From positions 1 through 35,179 of the forward strand of contig CAKRKL010000007.1 in the NCBI GenBank assembly GCA_934358405.1: 35,179 nt of DNA, given 5' to 3'. The notes below the pieces were generated by a model. It was not told where the DNA came from. It did not search any database and saw only the letters and a program-made list of their open reading frames with translations. The DNA comes from an uncultured Blautia sp. (lineage in GTDB: Bacteria > Bacillota > Clostridia > Lachnospirales > Lachnospiraceae). Position numbers and translations under genes: made by a program. Of the stretch, positions 16,070-25,222 are shown one piece after another. Positions within the stretch are counted from its first letter, which is position 1, and each line of letters starts with the position of its first letter.

Positions 16070-17434
16070 TTAAGTTTGTGGATTAATTTTTTTCTTTAAA
16101 GTATCGATGGTACTCTGCAGCTGCTCATTGTTCTGGAGCTCTTTTTCGATTTTTTCGACACCGTGCATAACGGTTGTATGGTCACGATTTCCAAGATATT
16201 GTCCTACATTTTTCAGCGGGATGGCCAGAATTTCACGGCAAAGGTACATGGCAACCTGCCTTGGCATAACAATCTTGGAACTTCTTTTATTTCCGCAAAG
16301 GTCGGCAGTACTTACATTATAATGCTCTGCTACCATAGATATAATGTAATCTGCAGTAATCTGTTTGTTTTCGTTCGGTGCGATGATATCCTTTAGTGCC
16401 TGCTCTGCAAGCTCAAGAGTTACCTCTTTTTTCTCAAGCTTCGCATATGCAACTACTTTATTAAATGCACCCTCCAGTTCACGGATATTGGATTTGATAT
16501 TATTGGCAATATATTTAATAACATCTTCACTTACATTATAACCATCCATGTCTTCCTTCTTATGAAGAATAGCCATTCGGGTTTCATAATCAGGCAATGT
16601 AATATCTACGATCAGTCCCCATTCGAATCTTGAGCGGAAGCGCTCATCCAGAATTTCCATATCCTTCGGAGGTTTATCTGAAGATATGATAATTTGCTTA
16701 TTGGCACTATAAAGACTGTTGAAGGTGTGGAAAAATTCTTCCTGAGTAGATTCTTTTCCTATAATAAATTGAATATCATCAATAAGAAGGACATCAATGT
16801 TACGGTATTTCTCACGGAACTTACTCATAGCTGTATTATTTCCGTTACGGATCGTCTCAATCAGCTCATTTGTAAATTCTTCACTGGTAACATAGAGAAC
16901 CTTGCTGTTATCATCATTTTCAATAATAAAGTGGGCAATGGAATGCATAAGGTGAGTTTTGCCAAGCCCGGCTCCACCATAAATAAACAATGGATTGTAG
17001 GTATTTCCCGGAGATTCCGCTACTGCCAGGGCTGCAGCCTGTGCAAGCTTGTTGTTGCTGCCCACGATAAAGGTATTAAATGTATATTTCGGATTCAGAT
17101 TCGCCTCTTCGCATCTGTCCTTAAAACGGTTATTCTGATCAGGTGTGGGTTCGGAAGTAGATTTCTTGGTGGGAACATCTTCTGGAAGGATAAATTTAAC
17201 TTCACAATCCGTCATTCCGGTAACTTCGCTTATTGTAACCTGCAGAGGCAGTTTATAATTTTTATTAATATAGCTTAAACGTACCTGATCAGATGCGATA
17301 ATGGTAACCACATTTCCACTTACGTCGAAAACCTTCAGAGGTTTCAGCCAGGTATCGAAGCGAACATCGGAAAGATCGTGCTCCTTTTTCACAATTTCCA
17401 GGATTTCATCCCATTTTTCTATTACTGTGCTCAT
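16070..17434 (-). CDS. dnaA: Chromosomal replication initiator DnaA
   Basis: DnaA binds DnaA boxes and opens oriC when ATP-bound. The 454-residue protein shows domain I (about 1-85), a linker with KKSTSEPTPDQNN, the AAA+ domain with Walker A GGAGLGKT (153-160), Walker B VLLIDDIQF and sensor/arginine-finger region DERFRSRFEWGL, and the C-terminal helix-turn-helix signature GNRDHTTVMHGVEKI. All are intact. A GGGAGG ribosome site precedes the ATG. Its leader holds a large inverted repeat and it is flanked on both sides by DnaA-box clusters, so autoregulation is likely. Confidence 0.99.
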   Translation of the reverse strand: MSTVIEKWDEILEIVKKEHDLSDVRFDTWLKPLKVFDVSGNVVTIIASDQVRLSYINKNYKLPLQVTISEVTGMTDCEVKFILPEDVPTKKSTSEPTPDQNNRFKDRCEEANLNPKYTFNTFIVGSNNKLAQAAALAVAESPGNTYNPLFIYGGAGLGKTHLMHSIAHFIIENDDNSKVLYVTSEEFTNELIETIRNGNNTAMSKFREKYRNIDVLLIDDIQFIIGKESTQEEFFHTFNSLYSANKQIIISSDKPPKDMEILDERFRSRFEWGLIVDITLPDYETRMAILHKKEDMDGYNVSEDVIKYIANNIKSNIRELEGAFNKVVAYAKLEKKEVTLELAEQALKDIIAPNENKQITADYIISMVAEHYNVSTADLCGNKRSSKIVMPRQVAMYLCREILAIPLKNVGQYLGNRDHTTVMHGVEKIEKELQNNEQLQSTIDTLKKKINPQT

Positions 17435-17494
17435 GTTTTCCTCCCGTACACATCGGATTCTTTCTTATATTAAGTGATGCCGTCCGTTGGCGAC

Positions 17495-17591
17495 ATGTCC
17501 GTTTATCAAAATATCAGTGAACAGAACCATAATTTACGTATGTATCCCGGAAAAATTCCTGTTTATGGCTGACATTTTGATAAACGGACAT
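17495..17591. repeat. Long inverted repeat in the dnaA leader
   Basis: Arms at 17495-17517 and 17569-17591 are 23 bp with a single mismatch (22/23), separated by 51 bp. The outer 18 bp are perfect and contain GTCCGTTTATC. With transcription from the promoter at 17606-17634, both arms would lie in the 5' leader of dnaA mRNA and could form a long hairpin. Alternatively the arms may be two binding sites for one protein. It is not a DnaA-box repeat. Confidence 0.9.
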
Positions 17592-17605
17592 AAATATCCT
17601 TATAT

Positions 17606-17634
17606 ATATTATAATAAATCCGGTTTTTTCGCAA
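17606..17634 (-). promoter_or_regulatory. Likely dnaA promoter
   Basis: The minus strand reads TTGCGA (17629-17634), with TAATAT at 17 bp (17606-17611) and TATAAT at 15 bp (17608-17613). The start point would be near 17599, giving a leader of about 165 nt that includes the inverted repeat. Confidence 0.5.
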
Positions 17635-17873
17635 CGATAAAATCTTATTTATATAGGAAATTTATGTGGAAAAATATATACATCAGGAGAACAAAACAGG
17701 ATTATTGTGGATTGGCGTAAAAGAATGGTCAGGCAGATGGAAAAATGTAGTTTTTAATATGAAAACAGGAAAAATAACTGGGGAAAAGTGCAGAATTGTC
17801 CACAAAACATCCACAATTTAAAAAAATTGCAGTGGATAATAAAAAAATTCCAGGAAAAAAATGGGGGATATCT

Positions 17874-18190
17874 TGTGAATAAACTGGAAAGTTATCAACA
17901 TTTTGTGTGTGGATAAATGTGGATAAAAAGGTTGATAACTATTCTGGTTACCATAACATGGTTTTACTGGTTTCAATAATGAAAAATTATGTGTATAACT
18001 CTATCCACTGTCGAATCCCCTCGAAAAACATGGATTTTTGTGATATTTGCGTTAAAATCAACAGTCAAAAGTGGATATTTTTGCTGATAATCCCCAGGTT
18101 ATCCACAAGTTATCCACAAAATGTGGATAATGTTACGTAAACCTTTTTAAAATGACAGGTTATGCACAGTGTGGAAAACTTTGTGGATAA
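17874..18190. other. oriC: oriC, dnaA-rpmH part (nine-box DnaA cluster)
   Basis: Nine perfect DnaA boxes are seen: 17874-17882, 17908-17916, 17918-17926, 17990-17998, 18099-18107, 18110-18118, 18122-18130, 18160-18168 and 18182-18190, plus near matches (for example 17831-17839 and 17892-17900). Two pairs are nearly contiguous (1-2 bp apart): 17908/17918 in one orientation and 18099/18110 in the other, with 18122 opposed. The open frames across this stretch are box-derived and have no ribosome sites. The stretch from 17640 to 17873 holds only degenerate boxes and AT-rich DNA. I see no gene between 17435 and 18313. Confidence 0.93.
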
Positions 18191-18219
18191 TAAAAAATTG
18201 ATTTTGCAAGAATTTTTAC

Positions 18220-18248
18220 TTGACGGGAAGGACATTTATGAATATAAT
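18220..18248 (+). promoter_or_regulatory. rpmH promoter
   Basis: TTGACG (18220-18225), a 17-bp spacer and a perfect TATAAT (18243-18248) lie just after the last DnaA box. This is a strong SigA-type promoter 65 bp before the rpmH ATG. Confidence 0.85.
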
Positions 18249-18313
18249 TGAAATGATGTTCTGATTAGGTTAATAATTTTAAATTCCATATAGATAAAGG
18301 AGGTGCTTTACCT

Positions 18314-18448
18314 ATGAAAATGACATTTCAGCCGAAAAAAAGATCTAGAGCGAAAGTCCATGGCTTCAGAGCTCGTATGAGCACAAAAGGCGGACGTAAA
18401 GTATTAGCTGCCAGAAGATTAAAAGGAAGAAAGCAGTTATCTGCTTAA
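18314..18448 (+). CDS. rpmH: 50S ribosomal protein L34
   Basis: The 44-residue basic protein reads [18 protein letters not shown], continues with [17 protein letters not shown] and ends KGRKQLSA, the almost invariant bacterial L34 sequence. A full AAGGAGGTG ribosome site lies 8 nt before the ATG. It is the first gene on the rightward arm from the origin, followed by a moderate terminator hairpin and rnpA. Confidence 0.98.
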   Translation: MKMTFQPKKRSRAKVHGFRARMSTKGGRKVLAARRLKGRKQLSA

Positions 18449-18455
18449 GACCGTT

Positions 18456-18482
18456 AAGACCGCAGTTTCTGTGGTCTTTTCT
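18456..18482 (+). terminator. Partial terminator between rpmH and rnpA
   Basis: GACCGCAG-TTT-CTGTGGTC forms an 8-bp stem with one G-U pair, followed by TTTTC. It may let L34 mRNA exceed RNase P protein mRNA while allowing read-through. Confidence 0.7.
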
Positions 18483-18571
18483 TCTATAAAGAAATAAATC
18501 TGAATATGCCGCTTAGTACAGAAGAATGTATGTGAATGCGGCATTACGAAAATAAGTAAAAGGAGAATCAG

Positions 18572-18970
18572 ATGGAATACTCAGACTCCTTAAAGAAAAA
18601 TAACGAATTCCAAAGAGTATACCGAAAAGGAACATCACAGGCAAATCGGTATCTGGTGATGTATGTGCTTGAGAACCATGACAGGCACATGGAGAATCGT
18701 CTGGGAATATCAGTAAGTAAAAAAGTAGGGAATAGTGTGGTACGCCACAGAGTCACCAGACTGATCAGAGAGAGCTATCGCCTGAATGAGAAATCATTTC
18801 GTCAGGGACTGGACATTGTAGTAGTTGCAAGACCAAATGCAAAGGACAGGACTTACCAGGAGATTGAAAGTGCACTTATGCATCTTGCCAGAAGAATGAA
18901 AATCTGCCGTGAGGCTGAGGTTCATTCTGAAGAAGCAGATAACGAATCAGTTAAGTCAAAAGAGCAGTAG
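18572..18970 (+). CDS. rnpA: Ribonuclease P protein component
   Basis: RnpA binds the catalytic RNase P RNA and helps process tRNA 5' ends. The 132-residue protein has the usual N-terminal [14 protein letters not shown] and the RNR-type motif [23 protein letters not shown] region. The last 20 residues are an acidic/polar tail ([13 protein letters not shown]) not needed for the fold. AAAGGAG precedes the ATG. yidD follows after 22 bp, as is standard. Confidence 0.97.
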   Translation: MEYSDSLKKNNEFQRVYRKGTSQANRYLVMYVLENHDRHMENRLGISVSKKVGNSVVRHRVTRLIRESYRLNEKSFRQGLDIVVVARPNAKDRTYQEIESALMHLARRMKICREAEVHSEEADNESVKSKEQ

Positions 18971-18992
18971 TGCTTTACAGGAGAATAATATC

Positions 18993-19217
18993 ATGAATAG
19001 CTGGAAACCAAAGAATGTCATGATCAGAATGATTCGTCTCTATCAGAAATATATATCGCCGATGAAGAGAACAAAATGTCCTTATATTCCCACATGTTCT
19101 CAGTATGGTTTAGAAGCAATCGAAAAATATGGTGCGCTTAAGGGCGGGCTTCTTGCAGCGTGGAGAATTCTGCGCTGTAATCCTTTTTCACATGGTGGAT
19201 ACGACCCTGTACCATAA
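18993..19217 (+). CDS. yidD: Membrane protein insertion efficiency factor YidD
   Basis: This 74-residue protein helps YidC-dependent insertion. The family core is visible: [34 protein letters not shown]..., ending in [13 protein letters not shown], with its three conserved Cys. The frame is open further upstream into rnpA, but the ATG at 18993 has AGGAGA 8 nt before it and gives the family's normal length. It lies between rnpA and yidC in the conserved order. Confidence 0.95.
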   Translation: MNSWKPKNVMIRMIRLYQKYISPMKRTKCPYIPTCSQYGLEAIEKYGALKGGLLAAWRILRCNPFSHGGYDPVP

Positions 19218-19363
19218 AAGGTGCTGTAAAGCGTTCTTTTTACAATAATAGGTTTATAAGACAATATTTCTACAATAAAAGTCCAATAAATGACATTGTA
19301 AGCCGGAATTATATACAGCAAAACATTGACAATTGAATAGTTAAAGCCTAGGAGGAAACAAAC

Positions 19364-20653
19364 TTGGATATGATTTTATTAACGAAGAGCAGTGCTCCTA
19401 TTATTGGTCAGCTGGCTTCAATTATGGGCTGGATCATGGATGGAATTTACAGAGTCCTGGATCTGGTGGGTATTCAGAACCTGGGTCTTTGTATTATTAT
19501 CTTTAGTATTATTATCTATTTGCTTATGACACCGTTGCAGGTTAAGCAGCAGAAGTTCTCTAAGTTAAGCAGTGTTATGCAGCCAGAGCTTCAGAAGATT
19601 CAGAAGAAATACAAAGATAAAAAAGACCAGGCATCCATGCAGAAAATGCAGGAAGAAACTCAGCTTGTATATCAGAAATACGGTGTTTCACCTACCGGAA
19701 GCTGTGTTCAGCTGTTAATTCAGTTTCCTGTCCTGATGGCATTATGGCAGGTAATTTACAAAATTCCGGGTTATGTTGGAAGCGTAAAGACTGTATTTAC
19801 AGGTCTTGTCGATCAGATTATTGGCGTAAGCGGATATACAGATCTGATTCAGAATTTTATTACAGACAATAAAATGACCCGTGTACAGCTTGCATTGGAT
19901 AATGGTAAGGCTACCAGTGATTCTGTGATTGATTTCCTTTATGCATTGTCTCCTTCTCAGTGGAAGGATCTTGCATCTATGAATCAGTTCAGCGGATTTT
20001 CAGATACTATCAATACTACAGCTGCTGAGATTTCAAAGATGCAGAACTTTTTCGGACTTAACATTGCAGACCAGCCATTGAATTACATTAAGGCTGCTTT
20101 TGAAGGAGCTTCCATAGCTCTGGCAATTGCTGCAATTATGATTCCTGTTCTTTCATGGGCTACTCAGGTGATAAGCTATAAGCTTATGCCGCAGGCAGCA
20201 GCTTCTGGTGACAGTAATGATACTATGCAGGCTTCCATGAAGACTATGAATACAGTTATGCCGCTTATGTCAGCTGTATTCTGTTTTACTTTCCCGGTAG
20301 GTCTTGGTATTTACTGGATTGCCAGTGCAGTTGTAAGAAGCATACAGCAGCTGGTGATCAACCGCCTGTTGGATAAGATGGACATTAATGATTTGATTAA
20401 TGAAAACATGAAGAAGCTTGAAAAGAAGCGTACCAAAGAAGGACTTCCACCGCAGAAGATTACCAATCAGGCAAATCAGTCTACAAAAAATATCAATACC
20501 AAGATTGATAAAGGCTCCAGCAATGCAAATGCAGAAGAAAGAGCCAGAAAAGTTGAGGAATCCTACCAGAAAGCAAGAAATGCGAAGGCTGGAAGTATTA
20601 CAGCAAAAGCAAATATGGTCAGGGATTTTGACGAAAGAAACAAGAAGAAGTAA
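19364..20653 (+). CDS. yidC: Membrane protein insertase YidC/Oxa1 family
   Basis: YidC inserts membrane proteins with or without SecYEG. The 429-residue protein has a hydrophobic N-terminal helix (about 33-57) followed by the cytosolic hairpin rich in Lys/Gln (VKQQKFSKLSSVMQPELQKIQKKY). It then has PTGSCVQLLIQFPVLMALWQ, a Firmicute-style extended loop (about 140-230), and three more helices, with PVGLGIYWIASAVVRSIQQ near the end. The tail is long and basic, typical of YidC proteins that contact ribosomes. The start is TTG, 8 nt after AGGAGG; ATG at 19370 is an alternative but is 14 nt from the SD. It is followed by jag. Confidence 0.95.
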   Translation: MDMILLTKSSAPIIGQLASIMGWIMDGIYRVLDLVGIQNLGLCIIIFSIIIYLLMTPLQVKQQKFSKLSSVMQPELQKIQKKYKDKKDQASMQKMQEETQLVYQKYGVSPTGSCVQLLIQFPVLMALWQVIYKIPGYVGSVKTVFTGLVDQIIGVSGYTDLIQNFITDNKMTRVQLALDNGKATSDSVIDFLYALSPSQWKDLASMNQFSGFSDTINTTAAEISKMQNFFGLNIADQPLNYIKAAFEGASIALAIAAIMIPVLSWATQVISYKLMPQAAASGDSNDTMQASMKTMNTVMPLMSAVFCFTFPVGLGIYWIASAVVRSIQQLVINRLLDKMDINDLINENMKKLEKKRTKEGLPPQKITNQANQSTKNINTKIDKGSSNANAEERARKVEESYQKARNAKAGSITAKANMVRDFDERNKKK

Positions 20654-20678
20654 CGGTCGGGAACGGAGGGTTTCATAG

Positions 20679-21647
20679 ATGGAGGAGTTTATCCAGTTTT
20701 CAGCAAAAACGAAGAATGAAGCAATCACCAAGGCGTGTATCGAATTAGGTGTGTCCAGTGATCAGCTGGATATTGAAGTGGTTTCTGAAGGTAGTTCCGG
20801 ATTTTTTGGTATCGGAAGCAAACCGGCAATTATCAAAGCACGCAAGATCAATACTGTTTCTGAAGAGGATGAAATACAGGGAATCGTAGATACTGTTAAG
20901 GTTGATGCGATTAAAGAAGAGCACAATAAAAAGCCACCTAAGGCTTTTGTAAAAGCTGAGAAGCCGGCTCAAAAGAGTGAGATGGTGAAAGAAAAAGCTC
21001 CTGTAAAAGAGCCGAAAGAGCCAAAACCTTTTAAAGAAACAAAGGAAAAACAGCCGCGCCCTGCAAAAGAGAAAAATTTTAAAGAACGTCCGGCAAAAGA
21101 AAAACCTGTAAAAGAAAAAATGCCAAGAGAAGAGAAGCCAAAGCAGTCCAAGCCTGTTGAAATCATCACAGATCCGGCTGAGATTAAAGACATTGAGGAC
21201 AGAGCAATTGTATTCCTTCGAGACGTATTTGCGTCCATGAATCTTGGCGAAGTGGAAATCACTTCCAAATACAACACAAATGACGGTTGTCTGGAGGTTG
21301 CATTTGAAGGAGAAGATATGGGAATCCTGATCGGTAAGAGAGGACAGACCCTTGATTCTCTGCAGTATCTCACCAGTCTTGTTGTAAATAAAGGTAAGAG
21401 CAATTATATCAGGGTTAAGCTTGATACAGAAGACTATCGCAGACGTCGTAAAGAGACTCTGGAGAATCTTGCAAGAGGAATTGCTTACAAGGTTAAGAAA
21501 ACAAGAAAGCCAGTTGTACTTGAACCGATGAATCCATATGAGAGAAGAATCATTCACTCAGCACTTCAGGGTAACAAGTATGTAGAGACTGTCAGCGAAG
21601 GTGAAGAACCATATCGTCATGTTGTGGTTAAATTAAAAAGATGGTAA
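20679..21647 (+). CDS. jag: RNA-binding protein Jag/KhpB (Jag-N, KH, R3H)
   Basis: Jag (KhpB/EloR) is a single-stranded nucleic-acid-binding protein linked to cell elongation control in Firmicutes. The 322-residue protein has an N-terminal Jag domain (FIQFSAKTKNEAITKACIELG, with FFGIGSKPA at about 45). A Lys/Glu/Pro-rich linker of KEK and PxKE type repeats follows (about 85-165). The KH domain carries GILIGKRGQTLDSLQYL, and the R3H domain ends in NPYERRIIHSALQ...HVVVKLKRW. All motifs are intact. The repeated linker is low in complexity and may vary between strains. It lies 25 bp after yidC. Confidence 0.96.
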   Translation: MEEFIQFSAKTKNEAITKACIELGVSSDQLDIEVVSEGSSGFFGIGSKPAIIKARKINTVSEEDEIQGIVDTVKVDAIKEEHNKKPPKAFVKAEKPAQKSEMVKEKAPVKEPKEPKPFKETKEKQPRPAKEKNFKERPAKEKPVKEKMPREEKPKQSKPVEIITDPAEIKDIEDRAIVFLRDVFASMNLGEVEITSKYNTNDGCLEVAFEGEDMGILIGKRGQTLDSLQYLTSLVVNKGKSNYIRVKLDTEDYRRRRKETLENLARGIAYKVKKTRKPVVLEPMNPYERRIIHSALQGNKYVETVSEGEEPYRHVVVKLKRW

Positions 21648-21741
21648 ATCTGAAGCAAGCTTGAAACAGCAGGAAAATTTTCCGGTGCAGCTTGCATAAA
21701 GCACTTGAATGTGTTATAAAAGATTTGCAGAATGAATAAGC

Positions 21742-21822
21742 AAGTTATTCCAGGTGAAAGATGGAAGAAACGGAAGCGTTATGCTTTTCGTTTTAGCATC
21801 TTTCCCTGGGGTAACTTTTTTT
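21742..21822 (+). terminator. Large hairpin terminator after jag
   Basis: AAGTTATTCCAGG...GAAAGATG on the left pairs with CATCTTTC...CCTGGGGTAACTT on the right through a long imperfect stem with two G-U pairs and an inner AAACG/CGTTT stem. It is followed by a run of T. A TATAAT at 21824-21829 directly after it may be the -10 of a promoter for mnmE. Confidence 0.75.
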
Positions 21823-21884
21823 GTATAATGAAAAAGTGTGCTTGAAATTTATAATTGCAGCTCAACATACATGGAGGAAATCAC

Positions 21885-23258
21885 ATGAATACTACAATTG
21901 CAGCGATATCTACTGCTGTGAGTGCTTCGGGAATCGGTATCATACGAATCAGCGGTCCGGAAGCTATGGACGTAATATCCCGCATTTACCGTTCTAAGGG
22001 CGGGAAAAAGAAGATTAAAGAAGTATCCACCCATACGATTCATTATGGCTACATTTATGATGAGGAAGAAGTGGTAGATGAAGTTTTAATAATGGTTATG
22101 CGCGCACCCAAAACATTCACAGGAGAAGATACCGTAGAGATTGACTGTCATGGCGGTGTCTATGCTATGAATCGTATTCTTGAAACTGTTCTGAAAAACG
22201 GTGCAAAAATAGCCGAACCCGGAGAATTTACCAAGAGAGCATTTTTGAACGGCAGATTGGATCTTTCCCAGGCAGAGGCTGTTATGGATGTGATCCAGGC
22301 GAAGAATGAATATGCTCTCAAAAGTTCCATGAGTCAGCTGAAGGGGTCTGTTCAGAAGTCTATCAGGGAAATCAGAGATGATCTGATATATGAAATTGCG
22401 TTTATTGAATCTGCGCTGGATGATCCGGAACATATCAGTCTGGATGGATATCCACAGAAGCTTTTGGAAATTGTGGAAAAAGAGAAGAAATCTATCGAAG
22501 AACTGTTGAAAACCTCTGCAGATGGCAAGATCATCCGGGAAGGAATCGAGACAGTTATTGTAGGCAAGCCGAATGCAGGAAAGTCTTCCCTGCTAAACCT
22601 TCTTGTAGGAGAAAATAAAGCCATTGTAACGGATATTGAGGGTACAACAAGAGATATTCTGGAGGAATATATTACTCTTCACGGAATTACCCTGAAAATT
22701 GTAGATACCGCAGGGATACGTGAAACACAGGACATTGTGGAAAAAATCGGCGTATCCCGTGCACGTGAGGCAGCCAGGGATGCAGATTTGATTTTGTATG
22801 TAGTTGACAGTTCTACACCTCTTGATGAAAATGATGAGGAAATTATAGAGATGCTGAGAAACAGAAAAGCTATTGTACTTTATAACAAAACAGATCTTGC
22901 TCCTGCAGTAAGTATAGAAGCACTGGAAAAGAAGCTATCCCATCCGGTTATTCCTGTTTCAGCAAAAGAAGAAACTGGAATTGCGCAGCTTGCAGAGACT
23001 ATTAAGTCTATGTTCTTCAGTGGGAAAATCTCCTTTAATGATGAGGTTTATATTACAAATGCCCGTCATAAAGAGGCCTTGGAAGAAGCAGCAGAAAGCC
23101 TTAAAATGGTACAAAGAAGCATTGAAGATGGAATGCCGGAGGACTTCTTTTCCATCGATCTGATGGCTGCGTATGCAAGCCTTGGCCGGATAATCGGAGA
23201 GGAAGTAGGAGAGGATTTGGTGAATGAGATTTTCAGCAAATTCTGCATGGGAAAATAA
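21885..23258 (+). CDS. mnmE: tRNA modification GTPase MnmE
   Basis: MnmE, with MnmG, modifies the wobble uridine (carboxymethylaminomethyl-U) of certain tRNAs. The 457-residue product has the folate-binding N-domain (SGIGIIRISGPEA), then the GTPase with Walker A GKPNAGKS (227-234), GTTRD (253-257), DTAG (274-277) and NKTD, and the C-terminal helical domain ending in FCMGK with the catalytic Cys. I start at the ATG at 21885, since GGAGG lies 7 nt before it; an in-frame ATG-like start at 21855 lacks a ribosome site. mnmG follows after 36 bp, and the two proteins act as a complex. Confidence 0.96.
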   Translation: MNTTIAAISTAVSASGIGIIRISGPEAMDVISRIYRSKGGKKKIKEVSTHTIHYGYIYDEEEVVDEVLIMVMRAPKTFTGEDTVEIDCHGGVYAMNRILETVLKNGAKIAEPGEFTKRAFLNGRLDLSQAEAVMDVIQAKNEYALKSSMSQLKGSVQKSIREIRDDLIYEIAFIESALDDPEHISLDGYPQKLLEIVEKEKKSIEELLKTSADGKIIREGIETVIVGKPNAGKSSLLNLLVGENKAIVTDIEGTTRDILEEYITLHGITLKIVDTAGIRETQDIVEKIGVSRAREAARDADLILYVVDSSTPLDENDEEIIEMLRNRKAIVLYNKTDLAPAVSIEALEKKLSHPVIPVSAKEETGIAQLAETIKSMFFSGKISFNDEVYITNARHKEALEEAAESLKMVQRSIEDGMPEDFFSIDLMAAYASLGRIIGEEVGEDLVNEIFSKFCMGK

Positions 23259-23294
23259 AAGGATAGATGCGTAGATTATACGAGGAGAAGGATC

Positions 23295-25202
23295 ATGAAA
23301 ACATTGGAAGAAAATTATGATATTGTAGTGGTTGGAGCCGGTCATGCAGGCTGCGAGGCGGCACTGGCAGGTGCAAGACTTGGGCTGAATACGATTATGT
23401 TTACGGTAAGTGCGGAGAGCATTGCTCTGATGCCCTGTAACCCAAATGTAGGCGGAAGCTCCAAGGGACATCTGGTTCGCGAACTGGATGCACTTGGGGG
23501 TGAAATGGGAAAGAATATTGACAAGACCTTTATTCAGTCAAAAATGCTGAACTGTTCCAAGGGCCCTGCAGTCCACTCCCTTCGCGCCCAGGCCGACAAG
23601 CAGGCATACAGCAACGAAATGAGAAAAACCCTGGAGAATCAGGAGAACCTGACCATTCGCCAGGGAGAGGTGACGAAGCTTCTTGTAGAGGATGGAAAAA
23701 TTACAGGCGTAAAAACTTATTCCGGTGCTGTTTACCACTGTAAGGCAGTTGTTTTGTGTACCGGAACTTACCTGAAGGCAAGATGCATTTACGGTGATGT
23801 AAGCAATTATACAGGCCCCAATGGACTTCAGGCGGCAAATTATCTGACCGATTCCCTGAAGGAACTTGGAATCGAAATGTTCCGTTTCAAGACCGGAACA
23901 CCTGCCAGAATTGCAGGAAATACCATTGATTACAGCAAAATGGAAGAGCAGTTCGGCGACGAAAGAGTGGTGCCGTTTTCCTTTTCCACAGACCCGGAGG
24001 ATGTGCAGATTGAGCAGAAATCCTGCTGGCTGACTTACACCAATGAGACTACCCACGACATTATTCGTGCAAACCTGGATCGTTCCCCGCTGTATTCCGG
24101 TATGATCGAGGGAACCGGTCCGCGTTATTGTCCTTCTATTGAGGATAAAGTAGTTCGTTTTGCAGATAAAAAGAGACATCAGGTGTTCATTGAGCCAGAA
24201 GGCCTGTATACAAATGAGATGTATATCGGCGGCATGTCAAGCTCCCTTCCGGAGGATGTGCAGGAGGCAATGTACCACAGCGTACCAGGCCTTGAGCATG
24301 CCAAAATCGTGAAAAATGCTTATGCGATCGAGTATGACTGCATCAATCCAAGACAACTTTATCCAACACTGGAATTTAAGAAAATCAAAGGACTTTTCAG
24401 CGGCGGACAGTTTAACGGAAGCTCTGGATACGAGGAGGCAGCAGCCCAGGGATTGATCGCCGGCATCAATGCGGCCATGGAAGTACTTGGAAAAGACCAG
24501 CTGATTCTGGATCGTTCTGAGGCATATATCGGCGTTCTCATTGATGATCTGGTTACAAAGGAAAACCATGAACCTTATCGTATGATGACAAGCCGCGCAG
24601 AGTACCGTTTGCTTCTCCGCCAGGATAATGCGGATCTGAGACTTCGCAAAAAAGGTTGGGAAGTAGGCCTTGTAGATGATGAAACCTATGCAAAAGTAGT
24701 AGAAAAAGAGCACCTGATCCAGGAAGAAATACAGCGTGTGGAAAATACTAATGTGGGAATGACAGAAGCAGTTCAGAGTATTCTGGAATGTCATGGAAGC
24801 ACTCCTCTGAAATCCGGAATCAGTCTTGCAGAGCTGATCCGCAGACCGGAGCTTTCTTATGAGGATGTGGCGCCAATTGATAAGAACCGTCCGCAGCTTG
24901 CCTGGGATGTACAGGAACAGGTGAATATTAATATTAAATATGATGGATATATTCGTCGCCAAATGAAGCAGGTAGAGCAATTTAAGAAGCTGGAGGCTAA
25001 GAAAATTCCGGAAAACCTGGATTACGAAAATGTAAAGAGCCTGCGCATTGAAGCACGCCAGAAACTGGAATTATACCGACCGGTATCTATTGGACAAGCG
25101 TCTCGAATTTCAGGTGTTTCACCGGCTGATATCTCAGTGCTGCTGGTTTATATGGAGCAGTACGGGAAGAACTGTGCTTTAACGGATAAAAATATCAAAT
25201 AG
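23295..25202 (+). CDS. mnmG: tRNA uridine-5-carboxymethylaminomethyl modification enzyme MnmG
   Basis: MnmG is the FAD-dependent partner of MnmE. The 635-residue protein begins with the FAD-binding [20 protein letters not shown]. It carries the family blocks [22 protein letters not shown] and GTYLKA, the catalytic Cys region ([18 protein letters not shown]), and the C-terminal helical module (KYDGYIRRQ...[18 protein letters not shown]). All look intact. AGGAGAAGG precedes the ATG. rsmG begins 20 bp after its stop. Confidence 0.97.
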   Translation: MKTLEENYDIVVVGAGHAGCEAALAGARLGLNTIMFTVSAESIALMPCNPNVGGSSKGHLVRELDALGGEMGKNIDKTFIQSKMLNCSKGPAVHSLRAQADKQAYSNEMRKTLENQENLTIRQGEVTKLLVEDGKITGVKTYSGAVYHCKAVVLCTGTYLKARCIYGDVSNYTGPNGLQAANYLTDSLKELGIEMFRFKTGTPARIAGNTIDYSKMEEQFGDERVVPFSFSTDPEDVQIEQKSCWLTYTNETTHDIIRANLDRSPLYSGMIEGTGPRYCPSIEDKVVRFADKKRHQVFIEPEGLYTNEMYIGGMSSSLPEDVQEAMYHSVPGLEHAKIVKNAYAIEYDCINPRQLYPTLEFKKIKGLFSGGQFNGSSGYEEAAAQGLIAGINAAMEVLGKDQLILDRSEAYIGVLIDDLVTKENHEPYRMMTSRAEYRLLLRQDNADLRLRKKGWEVGLVDDETYAKVVEKEHLIQEEIQRVENTNVGMTEAVQSILECHGSTPLKSGISLAELIRRPELSYEDVAPIDKNRPQLAWDVQEQVNINIKYDGYIRRQMKQVEQFKKLEAKKIPENLDYENVKSLRIEARQKLELYRPVSIGQASRISGVSPADISVLLVYMEQYGKNCALTDKNIK

Positions 25203-25222
25203 TTTAACGTAAGGAGACATAT

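Noticed and set aside
17487..18140. Open frames of 77 codons on the plus strand in oriC
   Set aside because: They run through DnaA boxes and inverted repeats, have no ribosome sites, and their residues (for example STSYPQNVDNV) come from box sequence.
19327..19349. TTGACA before yidC as a promoter
   Set aside because: No -10 hexamer at 16-18 bp; the spacing runs into the ribosome site.
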